Below are positions 24,803 to 33,643 of a DNA stretch of 64,000 nucleotides, piece after piece (position 1 is the stretch's first letter; every line of letters begins with the position of its first letter). The stretch is from Anaerovorax odorimutans. GTDB lineage: Bacteria; Bacillota; Clostridia; Peptostreptococcales; Anaerovoracaceae. The notes under the pieces were generated by a model. The model ran no database searches and had not been told where the DNA came from. It saw nothing but the letters and a program-made list of their open reading frames with translations. The position numbers and the translations under genes are program-made. The DNA lies in NCBI RefSeq assembly GCF_024459955.1, contig NZ_JANFXK010000012.1:1-64000 (forward strand), given 5' to 3'.

Positions 24803-26467
24803 ATGTCGGAAGTTCAAAAGATGAGAGGGGCTGAGGTAGGAGATCATGGACTGAAGAAGCATGACATTAAAGTTTCGACCGTTGTCTTTATGATTTTCTG
24901 CTTAGTGGCAGCCGGATGTTATGGTATTGAGGAAATCATTCCTGCCTGCGGCCCGGGCCTGACAATCGTGATACTGTGTATTCTTCCCTTTATCTGGGCC
25001 CTGCCCTTTAGCCTGGTGGCATCTGAGCTGGGCTCGGCGAGACCGCAGGAGGGCGGATATTACAAATGGGTACAGGAAGCCCTTGGTGAATTCTGGGGAT
25101 TTCAGGCCGGTTGGTGGCGGACGGTTTCGATCTACATTGATATGGTTTCTTATGTTGTGCTGGCAGGAGGCTATGCTTCATCACAATGGAATTTCAGCAG
25201 GCCGGAAGAATTTTTACTTAAAGCGGCAATTATTTTGGTTTTCGTGTATATTAATATCCGCGGTGTGAAAGATATCGGAGTGGTGAGTACCATCCTGTCA
25301 ATTTTAGTAATGGTAGCCTTTGGGCTGGTTGCAATATGCGGTTTTCTGCATTGGGGAGAAGGAACGGACGTTTCTTTCCAAATGACGGCTACGGAGACAC
25401 ATGGTATCAGTGACTGGTTCTTCCTGATTGCCGGGGGGATTTCAATTGGCATGTGGATGTATTCAGGCTATGAATCCATGTCTACCATTGCGGGAGAAGT
25501 TTCCAATCCGCAGGTAATTCCCAAGGCGACACTGATTACGGTTCCGCTGATTGCGGCTGTCTATATCATTCCTACGGTAGCAGGTCTGGGTTCACTGGGG
25601 CAATGGCAGGACTGGGCTCCTGACGGTGATGGAGTTGGGTACGGCGATGTGGTCGCAACCTTCTGGGGACCGGCGTTTGGCGTAATTTTCGTCATCATTG
25701 CGATTCTAGCCCAATGCTCGATTTTCAATACATATATAGCGTCAGGATCAAGAGGATTTTTCTCCTTGGCGGATGACCATCTTGCTCCGCAGATACTGGT
25801 CAAATGTGATAAAAAACATGGTGTTCCATATGTTGCGATCTCGACGGTTGCGGTTGTATGCCTGCTTCTGTGCATGCTGCCATTTGGTTTTATTATTATA
25901 CTTGACGTAACCATGCTGGTGGCATCGTATATCCTCGTCTACATCTCAGCAATTGTTTTAAGGAAGAGAATTCCAAAGGAGGAGTATCAATTTAAAATTC
26001 CGGGCGGATCGGGAGTGCTGTCGGTAATTTGTATCGTACCGATTTGCGTCGCTCTGTTCTCCTTCTTTATCAATGGGTCGGATTGCTATCTGGCCGGCGC
26101 GGTGGGAATGGTTTCGGGAACGATTCTGTACTATATTTGGAGAAGGCGGTATGGCGGGCTTACCAAGAAGAATCCACAGCTGTTCCCTGCCAATAAAAGG
26201 ACAGGACTGGCGGTGGGCGACACGAGAAAGATAGCATTTATGCTCCTGCTGTTATCCATCTTCAATGTGATTGCCTGTTTCTTCATGCCCTGGTATGAGA
26301 ATGGCTGGGAAGCGGATTCTTATTTTGACGGAATGCTGCCGGACGCCAATGTGGATACGATTACCACGATCATTTATACGGGCCTGCATGTATTTACGGC
26401 AGTATGCGCCATTGCGACTATAATATTCTATATTATTTCCAAGAAAGTGGAGCCTGCCAAAAAATAG
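24803..26467 (+). CDS. APC-superfamily amino acid permease 2
   Basis: A 554-residue paralogue of the 20769 permease, sharing the first-helix loop (YGIEEIIPACGPGLTI), the GEFWGF motif and the extended C-terminus with a final transmembrane pair. About 12-14 helices. GGAGG precedes the ATG. It has its own promoter and terminator, so it can be expressed apart from the two-component genes just upstream. Substrate unknown. Confidence 0.88.
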   Translation: MSEVQKMRGAEVGDHGLKKHDIKVSTVVFMIFCLVAAGCYGIEEIIPACGPGLTIVILCILPFIWALPFSLVASELGSARPQEGGYYKWVQEALGEFWGFQAGWWRTVSIYIDMVSYVVLAGGYASSQWNFSRPEEFLLKAAIILVFVYINIRGVKDIGVVSTILSILVMVAFGLVAICGFLHWGEGTDVSFQMTATETHGISDWFFLIAGGISIGMWMYSGYESMSTIAGEVSNPQVIPKATLITVPLIAAVYIIPTVAGLGSLGQWQDWAPDGDGVGYGDVVATFWGPAFGVIFVIIAILAQCSIFNTYIASGSRGFFSLADDHLAPQILVKCDKKHGVPYVAISTVAVVCLLLCMLPFGFIIILDVTMLVASYILVYISAIVLRKRIPKEEYQFKIPGGSGVLSVICIVPICVALFSFFINGSDCYLAGAVGMVSGTILYYIWRRRYGGLTKKNPQLFPANKRTGLAVGDTRKIAFMLLLLSIFNVIACFFMPWYENGWEADSYFDGMLPDANVDTITTIIYTGLHVFTAVCAIATIIFYIISKKVEPAKK

Positions 26468-26504
26468 ATCAGATTGCTTTATTGGATCTGCTTCTTAAAA
26501 TACG

Positions 26505-26546
26505 AAAAACCATGGAACGGTGCTGACCATTTCATGGTTTTTCTTT
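26505..26546 (+). terminator. terminator after permease 2
   Basis: AAAAACCATG (26505-26514) / CATGGTTTTT (26533-26542), then CTTT. The symmetric flanks may also serve the converging kinase gene. Confidence 0.8.
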
Positions 26547-26564
26547 GTCTTCGGAATGAAAAAC

Positions 26565-27956
26565 CTACGAAACCTTTAGCCTCAGAATAACCGAAAAACC
26601 TCCATGGCTGCCGCGACCGATCTCCACGCTCCCCTGATGAGCAGCGATGATCTGTTTAACGAGCAAAAGCCCCAGCCCGTGGCGCTGTCTGGTTATGCTG
26701 TCATCGCAGACCATGTAGTGAGGTTTGTCGTTCAATTCTTCAATCCGGGCATCGCTTGCCCCGATGCCGTCATCCTCCAGGATGATTTCACACTGACCGC
26801 TGTTTTCCGCAAGGGAGACGTAGATGCCGCAGCCCTCGTCGTTATGATTAATGCTGTTCTGTATGATATTGGTAATTGCCCGGCGGAGCAGTTCTTTATC
26901 CCCCAGAACAAAGCAGGCCGGAAGGTTTTCGGTTGTTTCCCAGATGATAGGATATTTTTCTTCAAGATCCATGTTCAGAAAATCGGCCGATACCTGCCTT
27001 ACCAGCGAGGTCATGCTGACTTTAGAAAGCTTTAAGGGCTGCATGTTGTATTCCAGCTTGGAGGCCAGGTTGAGGTCGCTGACCAGGTTTCTTATCTTTT
27101 CGCTCTGCCTGCGGATGACGGCAGCTTTACAGCGGGCTTCTTGGCTCAGGGCCGTATCCTCTTCAAGCTGTCCCGCATAGCCCATGACCATGGAAAGGGG
27201 CGTGCGGATATCATGGGATACCCCGGCGATCCAGTTGGCCCGGGCGGTTTCCTTTTTTCTGAGCTGACGATTCTGGGCGCTCAGCTTTTCCGAAACCCGG
27301 TTGATGGAAGCTGCCAGATCGGAGAGCAGCCCCTTTTCTTTCAGGTATATATCTTCTCCCTGGGGCAGGGCCTCAATGCCGCAGAGAATCGGCTTTACGG
27401 AGCGGAAGATCCCTGAGGAAGCGATCATGTAGATGAGGAATATGGCTGCCAGATTGCATATGATGAAAACCAGGACATGCTGGGGAAGCTTTGCGATGGT
27501 ATTGTAGTCAAAGGTGTTCCACATCAGTTTCCAGTAAGCTGTTTTCGGGTGCCCCATAATCAGCAGATCTCCGCCGTGACTGCCGGTGGTCGTGGGATAA
27601 TCGCAGATATATCCCCGTACCGCCTGGGCGATATCAGAGGCTGAGTAAGCAAGGGGTACGGCCCCGGGCAAATTGTCACTGTGCCAGACGACGTTTCCGC
27701 CGTTGTCGTCGATGAGGATGGCCCAGGCCTGATATTCCTCCAGAACAGATGCGCCTTCCCGGGAAAGCTGGTACGTTCCATTTCCGTCTGCGGTCAATGC
27801 GTCAGAAACAGCCTGGGCCGCTTTCCATCCTCCCGCATTTCCTGTCTGGTGATAGGAAAGATAGAACAGAAGGACCGCGTTGAACACAAACAGCAGGCAA
27901 ATGGAAAGCAGCAGGATCAAAATAAACCTGCGGATCAGTTTCAGTGCGCTGCTCAT
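26565..27956 (-). CDS. sensor histidine kinase (HisKA/HATPase_c)
   Basis: A 463-residue membrane kinase. Helices at ~12-32 and ~162-182 bracket an extracytoplasmic domain of ~125 residues. H box GVSHDIRTPLSMVMGY near 248, N box ITNIIQNSINHND, G boxes DDGIGA and GLGLLLVKQII. It follows the response regulator gene with a 4-bp overlap. Divergence from a BcrA/LanFEG-like exporter suggests it senses a peptide antibiotic or envelope stress; this is inferred. Confidence 0.92.
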   Translation of the reverse strand: MSSALKLIRRFILILLLSICLLFVFNAVLLFYLSYHQTGNAGGWKAAQAVSDALTADGNGTYQLSREGASVLEEYQAWAILIDDNGGNVVWHSDNLPGAVPLAYSASDIAQAVRGYICDYPTTTGSHGGDLLIMGHPKTAYWKLMWNTFDYNTIAKLPQHVLVFIICNLAAIFLIYMIASSGIFRSVKPILCGIEALPQGEDIYLKEKGLLSDLAASINRVSEKLSAQNRQLRKKETARANWIAGVSHDIRTPLSMVMGYAGQLEEDTALSQEARCKAAVIRRQSEKIRNLVSDLNLASKLEYNMQPLKLSKVSMTSLVRQVSADFLNMDLEEKYPIIWETTENLPACFVLGDKELLRRAITNIIQNSINHNDEGCGIYVSLAENSGQCEIILEDDGIGASDARIEELNDKPHYMVCDDSITRQRHGLGLLLVKQIIAAHQGSVEIGRGSHGGFSVILRLKVS

Positions 27957-28660
27957 TTCTTTTCCTCCGTAATCAATTTATAGCCCAGCCCTTTGACCGT
28001 AACAAGGGATTGAGGCTTGGAAGGGTTTTCTTCGATCTTTTCCCGTATGCGGCGGATGTGGGCCATCAGGGAATTTTCATAACCGTATGGATTGTCGCCC
28101 CAGGCAGCCTCACAGAGCGCGTCGATGGTAACGATTTTTCCGGCGTTCTGGGAGAGGGCAAAGAGCAGGTCGTGTTCTTTGGCGGTCAGAGAAATGCGCT
28201 GGCTGCCCCTGTGGATTTCGGCCCTGCTGAAATCAATCCGGCAGGCGTGCAGAGGCACCAGAGGATTCTCATTTTTATAGCTTCTTCTCAGGATAGCGCT
28301 GATGCGAAAGAGCAATTCCTTCGGCAGAAAGGGCTTGACGATATAATCATCGGCGCCCAGTCCTAGCCCAGCCAGCCGGTCCTCGTCCTCACCGCGGGCA
28401 GAGAGAAACAGCACTGGATAATCAGCCTCTTTTTTCAGTTCTTTCAGCAGAGAAAATCCGTCGCCGTCGGGGAGCATGACATCCAGGACCGCCAGCTCGG
28501 GCCGGACGCGCTGTGCTTCACAGACCGCCTGCTCTGCGGTTTTGGCAGTATAGATGCGTTTGTAGCCGTCTTCTTTCAATATGGAAACCACCATATCCAG
28601 CAGCTCCTGCTCATCGTCCACCAGCAGGATTCGTTTTTCCTTTAAAAAGTCGTCATTCAT
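27953..28660 (-). CDS. OmpR/PhoB-family response regulator
   Basis: A 235-residue regulator: receiver domain (LLVDDEQELLDMV, phospho-aspartate in LAVLDVMLPDGDGF, VKPF) and C-terminal winged helix (ISLTAKEHDLLFALSQN...SLMAHIRRIREKIEENP...TVKGLGYKL). AAGGAGG sits 9 nt before ATG 28660; ATG 28666 is too close to it. Expected to bind the phased GTAAGG repeats in the divergent promoter region. Confidence 0.92.
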   Translation of the reverse strand: MNDDFLKEKRILLVDDEQELLDMVVSILKEDGYKRIYTAKTAEQAVCEAQRVRPELAVLDVMLPDGDGFSLLKELKKEADYPVLFLSARGEDEDRLAGLGLGADDYIVKPFLPKELLFRISAILRRSYKNENPLVPLHACRIDFSRAEIHRGSQRISLTAKEHDLLFALSQNAGKIVTIDALCEAAWGDNPYGYENSLMAHIRRIREKIEENPSKPQSLVTVKGLGYKLITEEKK

Positions 28661-28725
28661 TTTCATCAGCCTCCTTGTCTTTATTATAATACACAAATCG
28701 GAAATTTTTTTATCAAAGGCGAAAT

Positions 28726-28764
28726 GTAAGGCAATTGTAAGGTTGCGGGAAAGCTGGCGTAAGG
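28726..28764 (+). promoter_or_regulatory. phased direct repeats, probable response-regulator operator
   Basis: GTAAGG occurs at 28726-28731, 28737-28742 and 28759-28764, that is at 11- and 22-bp steps, all on one helix face. The last two extend to GTAAGGTTG. OmpR-type regulators bind such direct repeats upstream of the exporter promoter. Confidence 0.65.
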
Positions 28765-28808
28765 TTGATGCTGTAGGATATAGCTGTAATCGGAAAGGAG
28801 AATGGAAT

Positions 28809-29564
28809 ATGAATATGATAGAGACAAACAAACTGACAAAAACCTACGGCGACTTTAAAGCGGTGGCGGGTATTAATCTGCACGTCCGCAAGGGAAGCGT
28901 GTATGGGTTTTTAGGCCCCAATGGAGCGGGCAAATCGACGACCATGAAAATGTTTCTGGGGCTGACCAAGCAGAGCAAAGGGACCTTTACCATAGACGGA
29001 AAATCCTACCCGCAGGACCGGCAGGCCATTCTGCGTGAAATCGGCTCGTTTATCGAAGCGCCGGCTTTTTACGGCAACCTCAGCGGAGAGGAAAATCTGC
29101 ATATTATCCGCAAAATTCTGAGCCTGCCGAAATCATCGGTGGATGATGCCCTGGAGCTTGTGGGCCTTACGGAGCATCGCAAGAGGCTGGCTAGAAAGTA
29201 TTCCCTGGGCATGAAACAGAGGCTGGGGCTGGCCGGAGCGCTGATCGGCAAGCCACCTATCCTGATTTTGGATGAACCGACCAATGGCCTGGATCCTGTG
29301 GGAATCCACGAGATACGCACCTTGATACGGAATCTGCCGAAACAGTTTGACTGTACGGTTTTGGTGTCCTCCCATCTGCTGCCGGAAGTGGAGCTGATGG
29401 CGGATGATGTGGGCATCATCAATCACGGCAGGCTGCTGTTTGAAGGCTCCCTTGCGGATCTGAAACAGGATGCTGTGCAAAAGGGCTATTCCCACGAGCA
29501 TTTGGAAGATACCTTCCTGGCTATGATCGATGAGGACAATCAGCAAAGGGGGAGAAGGAGATGA
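28809..29564 (+). CDS. BcrA/LanF-type ABC transporter ATPase
   Basis: A 251-residue ABC ATPase. Walker A GPNGAGKST, Q loop, signature YSLGMKQRLGLA, Walker B ILILDEPTNGLD, H loop VSSHLL. The sequence matches the lantibiotic-protection/bacitracin-export group. AAGGAG with 8-nt spacer supports ATG 28809. It overlaps the next gene by 4 bp and forms an exporter with two permeases. Confidence 0.93.
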   Translation: MNMIETNKLTKTYGDFKAVAGINLHVRKGSVYGFLGPNGAGKSTTMKMFLGLTKQSKGTFTIDGKSYPQDRQAILREIGSFIEAPAFYGNLSGEENLHIIRKILSLPKSSVDDALELVGLTEHRKRLARKYSLGMKQRLGLAGALIGKPPILILDEPTNGLDPVGIHEIRTLIRNLPKQFDCTVLVSSHLLPEVELMADDVGIINHGRLLFEGSLADLKQDAVQKGYSHEHLEDTFLAMIDEDNQQRGRRR

Positions 29565-30283
29565 GTGTTTCTTTGGAATACGGCAAGTTGAAGCGGACCG
29601 GGTTTTATCCGGCATTCGTAGGGGGCGGTCTTCTGGCGGCAGCCATACCCATCGCCAATACTGCCCTGCGGCAGGATGTTTTCACATCTGTGAAGGAGTC
29701 GCCTTTTGTGGTCCTTATGGATGCCAACTGGCAGATGATGGCAATGCTCAATGTCTTTATGATCGTGATCGGCGCATGTATTGTGTACCATATAGAATAT
29801 GCGGATAATGCCCTGCAGAAAATGGAAGCCCTGCCGGCAAAGGGGGAAAGCATGTTTTTCAGCAAATGCTTTGTATTGGCGGCAGCTTCGGTTTTCATGA
29901 TCGCTTTGGAGACAGCGGCTTTGGCTTTCTGCGTCCGCTGCTGGTTTTCGCCGCCGGAGGATTTTGCAGCGCAGCTGTTTTCGTCAATGGGCTTTGCGAC
30001 AGCCCTGTCGGTGCCGGCAGTAATCCTGATGATGGGAATCTCTTCGGCATGCAGGAATATGTGGATCTCTCTGGGCATCGGCGTGATTGGCATTTTTGCT
30101 ACGGTGGTGATCCCGCCCGGCAGCCTGATTTTATCCATGTTTCCATTTACTCTTCCATTTCAGACCTTTAGCGGGGCAGGCGAGGGGGAGGCTGGAGAAC
30201 TTCTTCTGGGCGCGCTTGTGGAAATGGCGGTATTTTGCGCAGCGGAGCTGGTCTATCTGAGAATAAGGAGGAATGTCCAATGA
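29561..30283 (+). CDS. ABC-2 type permease (LanE/MutE-like)
   Basis: A 240-residue membrane protein with about six hydrophobic segments (~18-35, ~58-80, ~105-125, ~135-160, ~170-190, ~215-235), the layout of lantibiotic immunity permeases. Translationally coupled to the ATPase (ATGA) and to the following permease (overlap at 30280). Confidence 0.85.
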   Translation: MSVSLEYGKLKRTGFYPAFVGGGLLAAAIPIANTALRQDVFTSVKESPFVVLMDANWQMMAMLNVFMIVIGACIVYHIEYADNALQKMEALPAKGESMFFSKCFVLAAASVFMIALETAALAFCVRCWFSPPEDFAAQLFSSMGFATALSVPAVILMMGISSACRNMWISLGIGVIGIFATVVIPPGSLILSMFPFTLPFQTFSGAGEGEAGELLLGALVEMAVFCAAELVYLRIRRNVQ

Positions 30284-31053
30284 ATCTGTTAACCATGGTC
30301 GATATAGAACGGCGTAAAATCCATCGTTCGAAAATCATCTGGATTTTGATGATTCCCATCGTCATTCTCTGGATTCCGATGATTATCAATGCCGATGTCA
30401 ATTTTAACATGCAGGCGGAAGGAATTCTGCCGGAAGATAATTTTCTGGTTCAGGGCTTTCTGGGGCTGTCCTGGTTCATGTTTCCCGCCAGTCTGGTGAT
30501 CGGAACCGTTCTGCTCAATCAGACGGAGAGAAGCGGCAATGGTATTCTAAAGATGCTTTCGCTGCCCATATCTCCTGCCAAGCTGTGTATGGCCAAGTTT
30601 ATCGTATTGCTGCTTTTAGCCGCTGTACAGATGATCGCGATGGTAGTGTGCTACTACTTGAGCGCGGCCGCCGCTTCTTCTTTGGAAGACTATAGCTTTA
30701 CGCTGGGGCCATCGGATGTGCTGGGGCTGGCCGGATCCGTCTATCTGGCGTCCATTCCCATGGCTGCTGTTTTCTGGATGATTGCGGTCTGCATCCGCAC
30801 GCCAGTCTTTTCGGTAGGCATCGGATTGGCGACTATTGTACCTTCGGTCCTGGTGATGAATACCAAGGTGTGGTTTGCTTATCCCATGTGCTATGCCTTT
30901 CGGGTGGTTACCGGGCAGATGCACAAGCTGGCCGCCCATATGGGAGACTTCCCCTGCGATCTATTGCCGTGGATTCCCGCGGCGGTGATTATTACACTGG
31001 TATGTCTTGCCGTTTCCTGCAATCAACTGGGAAAGGCGGAAAGGAGAGGATGA
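30280..31053 (+). CDS. ABC-2 type permease (LanG-like)
   Basis: A 257-residue membrane protein with six predicted helices and the motif FLVQGFLGLSWFMFPASLVI typical of the second permease of bacteriocin-immunity exporters. AAGGAGG precedes ATG 30280, and the start overlaps the previous stop (AATGA). It completes an F-E-G-like trio. Confidence 0.87.
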   Translation: MNLLTMVDIERRKIHRSKIIWILMIPIVILWIPMIINADVNFNMQAEGILPEDNFLVQGFLGLSWFMFPASLVIGTVLLNQTERSGNGILKMLSLPISPAKLCMAKFIVLLLLAAVQMIAMVVCYYLSAAAASSLEDYSFTLGPSDVLGLAGSVYLASIPMAAVFWMIAVCIRTPVFSVGIGLATIVPSVLVMNTKVWFAYPMCYAFRVVTGQMHKLAAHMGDFPCDLLPWIPAAVIITLVCLAVSCNQLGKAERRG

Positions 31054-31055
31054 GA

Positions 31056-31328
31056 ATGAGAGAGAAATTAATGACAGCGGTTTGCGGAATTCTGATGGTT
31101 TTTCCATGGACGCTGCTGGTTTTGCGGACCAATGAATGGGCGCTTTTGTCTCCTGCGGCAGAGCGATTGATCGCATTATATGCGGTGGTGATGATTGGAG
31201 GAGGGATTCTTACCGGCATTGCTTATGGAAAAACGATGCTCCGCAATTCCTTTATGAAGCTCTGTCTGGTGGTCAATATGCTGTATGCGGCCTGCGGCGC
31301 GGCTGCGCTGGTGATGATGACGGTGTAA
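31056..31328 (+). CDS. small membrane protein of the exporter operon
   Basis: A 90-residue protein with three hydrophobic stretches (~8-25, ~38-58, ~68-88). Not recognised as a known family. AAGGAG at 31041 favours ATG 31056 over 31050. Being 2 bp behind the second permease, it is cotranscribed and may be an accessory subunit. Confidence 0.6.
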   Translation: MREKLMTAVCGILMVFPWTLLVLRTNEWALLSPAAERLIALYAVVMIGGGILTGIAYGKTMLRNSFMKLCLVVNMLYAACGAAALVMMTV

Positions 31329-31362
31329 AAAGATTTGTGTGAAAAGAGGGACCTGTTTAGAG

Positions 31363-31416
31363 AAAAAGCAGGGATCAGAGAAGGCCGATGTGGGGCCGAT
31401 TCTGGTCTCTGCTTTT
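31363..31416 (+). terminator. terminator of the exporter operon (dispersed repeat copy 1)
   Basis: AAAAAGCAGGGATCAGA pairs with TCTGGTCTCTGCTTTT at the far side, with an inner GGCC/GGCC stem. A second copy of nearly the same sequence is at 33533-33587. Confidence 0.8.
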
Positions 31417-31450
31417 CTATACAGCTGACAGGATTTCTGATGCCGCAGCC

Positions 31451-32020
31451 CTACTCGTTTTTAAGCTGCAAACCGTCTTTGAAGGCTTCGCCCACGCGTT
31501 CGGTCACTTTATAGTAGCCATGGGTATACGGATCAAAGGCGATAGCGTTTACTAAGGACATATCAATCTTGTCTCCAACCATTACCTTTTCATCTGCTGT
31601 TACATTTACCACTTTACCAATAACGCCGCATCCGTATTCGCCGCTCTGATACTCGATAAACTCACACTCCAGGCAGAGCGGAAATTCGTTGATAATTGGC
31701 GCGTCGACCTGTTCAGACTTGATTGTGGTCAGTCCGCTGTTTTCGAATTTGTTGGAAACCCGGTTGCCCGACTCAACGCCGAAATAGTCTGCTTCAACTA
31801 CATGCGCGGCATCGGCGATACTTACGGTAAAAGCACCTCTCGCCTTGATGTTCTTCACTGTTTTGTGCGACTCTGTCAGATTGAGTGCTACATTTCCTCT
31901 TTCCTGCATAGTGCCCCATGCGGCATTCATGACATTGACGCTGCCATCTTCATTGTAAGTGGCTACCATTAAAACCGGCATCGGGAAAATACCTTCTGTT
32001 AGGTTCAGCTTCTTTCTCAT
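31451..32020 (-). CDS. flavin reductase-like FMN-binding split-barrel protein
   Basis: A 189-residue protein of the flavin reductase/FlaRed family (PNEDGSVNVMNAAW-type N-terminus, ALNLTESHKTVKNI, SGLTTIKSEQVDAPII, ECEFIE). It would bind FMN and reduce a flavin or quinone-like substrate. Divergent from an HxlR regulator, a frequent pairing in redox or electrophile responses. Confidence 0.85.
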   Translation of the reverse strand: MRKKLNLTEGIFPMPVLMVATYNEDGSVNVMNAAWGTMQERGNVALNLTESHKTVKNIKARGAFTVSIADAAHVVEADYFGVESGNRVSNKFENSGLTTIKSEQVDAPIINEFPLCLECEFIEYQSGEYGCGVIGKVVNVTADEKVMVGDKIDMSLVNAIAFDPYTHGYYKVTERVGEAFKDGLQLKNE

Positions 32021-32146
32021 TTTGATTACCTCGTTTCTTATATGGGATTGACAGAACTTGCATCCTTAAATATAATTATAGTGGGTAAAAGAAAAAATAC
32101 AAGTACTGTTATTAAAGATAGGTACTATCATAAAGGAAAGTATAAA

Positions 32147-32479
32147 ATGATAAAGAATTATATTGAGAACGCCAATTTTGAAGATACAGGATTCAGCTAT
32201 ACGCTGTCACTCATATCCGGCAAGCATAAGATGGTTATCCTCTACTGTCTGATGGAGTTTGAAATTGTAAGGTTTAATGAGTTGAAACGATATCTGAAAA
32301 ATGTGACCGACAAAACACTCAGCAGTAATTTAAAAGAGCTTGAGGCGGACGGTCTCGTTATTCGCAAGGAATATCCGCAGATACCGCCAAAGGTTGAATA
32401 CAGCTTGAGCGACAGAGGAAAATCCTTGATGGATGTTTTGGATCAGCTGTGTGTTTGGGGTGAAAACAACAGGGAATAA
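32147..32479 (+). CDS. HxlR-family transcriptional regulator
   Basis: A 110-residue winged-helix regulator (YTLSLISGKHKMVILYCL, FNELKRYLKNVTDKTLSSNLKELEADGLV, VEYSLSDRGKSL). Many redox-sensing relatives have an N-terminal cysteine; here the first cysteine is in the helix at YCLM. AAAGGAAAG supports ATG 32147. The 126-bp divergent region holds AAGTACT and AGGTACT half-sites (about 32100-32132) that could be its operator. Confidence 0.87.
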   Translation: MIKNYIENANFEDTGFSYTLSLISGKHKMVILYCLMEFEIVRFNELKRYLKNVTDKTLSSNLKELEADGLVIRKEYPQIPPKVEYSLSDRGKSLMDVLDQLCVWGENNRE

Positions 32480-32559
32480 ATAGCATGACGATTTGCCGGT
32501 TGTTATGCTGGCGATCTTTGAATTTGTTTGCAGGCATACATTGACAGGGGAGCAGCCTT

Positions 32560-33486
32560 ATGGATAAAAAACAGATTGATTCTGAATTAAAGCAAATAGC
32601 AATAAGGGTACCGTACAATAAGTTGGTGATAAAGTGCGCCAATCTCTTTCAGGTCGTATCCTTTCGTTTAACGAGGATTCCCAAAGGAGTTACCAATAGA
32701 AGGATTACGGTTGAAGGCTATAAGAACCGAAACTTTAAGGTGGAAGTATTTGAGCCATCGAATGTAAAAGAAAAGCTGCCCTGCCTGATCTATGTACACG
32801 GAGGCGCTTTCAGTTACAGGGCTTCTGCCCATCATAAAAAACTTGCGTGTATGTACGCGATGAAAGCAAGATGCAGGGTTTATTTTCCGGATTATCATTT
32901 GACGCCCAAGTATTCGTATCCGGCTGCATATGAGGATGTTTTGGCGCTATATAAATGCATTATGAAAAATTCAGAAGCGTTTCGGATTGATGGTGAAAAG
33001 ATCGGAGTGGCCGGAGATAGCGCGGGTGCGTCGATTGCCGCGTTGATTTGTAATAATTATGAACGTGAAAATTTGAAACAGCCATGTGTTCAGATGCTGA
33101 TATATCCTGTAACAGATGTAAGTATGCGGACGGATTCAATGAAACGGTTTTCCGATACTCCGCTATGGAACTCGAAAAATAACAAACGAATGTGGTCATA
33201 TTATTGCAAGAATTTGGACGTTGAAGATACATATGGCGCTTCTCCGATGCATAGCAGTCTGCCTCAAACCATTCCCGATACCTATATCGAAACTGCGGAA
33301 TATGATTGTTTGCATGATGAAGGGGTTCTATATGGAAAGCGATTGCGGCAAGCGGGGGCGAGTGTTGAAATGAATGAAACAAGAGGAACCATTCATGGAT
33401 ATGACTGCGCCTTAAATACCCAAATCGTCATGGGTAATGTTCAAAAACGCATTTTGTTTTTGAATGAAGGGTTCAATTGTTTTTAG
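32560..33486 (+). CDS. alpha/beta hydrolase (HSL-type esterase)
   Basis: A 308-residue cytosolic esterase. Oxyanion-hole motif H80-G-G-A, nucleophile S154 in GDSAG, acid in ETAEYDCLHDEG and histidine in GTIHGYD complete the triad of the hormone-sensitive-lipase family. GGGGAGCAG precedes the ATG. Substrate unknown; short-chain esters are usual for the family. Confidence 0.88.
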   Translation: MDKKQIDSELKQIAIRVPYNKLVIKCANLFQVVSFRLTRIPKGVTNRRITVEGYKNRNFKVEVFEPSNVKEKLPCLIYVHGGAFSYRASAHHKKLACMYAMKARCRVYFPDYHLTPKYSYPAAYEDVLALYKCIMKNSEAFRIDGEKIGVAGDSAGASIAALICNNYERENLKQPCVQMLIYPVTDVSMRTDSMKRFSDTPLWNSKNNKRMWSYYCKNLDVEDTYGASPMHSSLPQTIPDTYIETAEYDCLHDEGVLYGKRLRQAGASVEMNETRGTIHGYDCALNTQIVMGNVQKRILFLNEGFNCF

Positions 33487-33532
33487 GATCGTTCACTCCG
33501 GAAGCCTAATGGGAACAGAACTAATGAATCTA

Positions 33533-33587
33533 AAAAAGCAGGGATCAAAGGGGACGATATGGGGCCGCTGCTGATCTCTGCTTTTTT
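33533..33587 (+). terminator. terminator of the esterase gene (dispersed repeat copy 2)
   Basis: AAAAAGCAGGGATCA ... TGATCTCTGCTTTTTT. Closely matches 31363-31416, including the central GATnTGGGGCCG. Confidence 0.8.
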
Positions 33588-33643
33588 CACTATTTAAGGG
33601 TGTTAGCGCAAATGGTGCCAGCGAAAACCTGAAGGGAAGAGGA

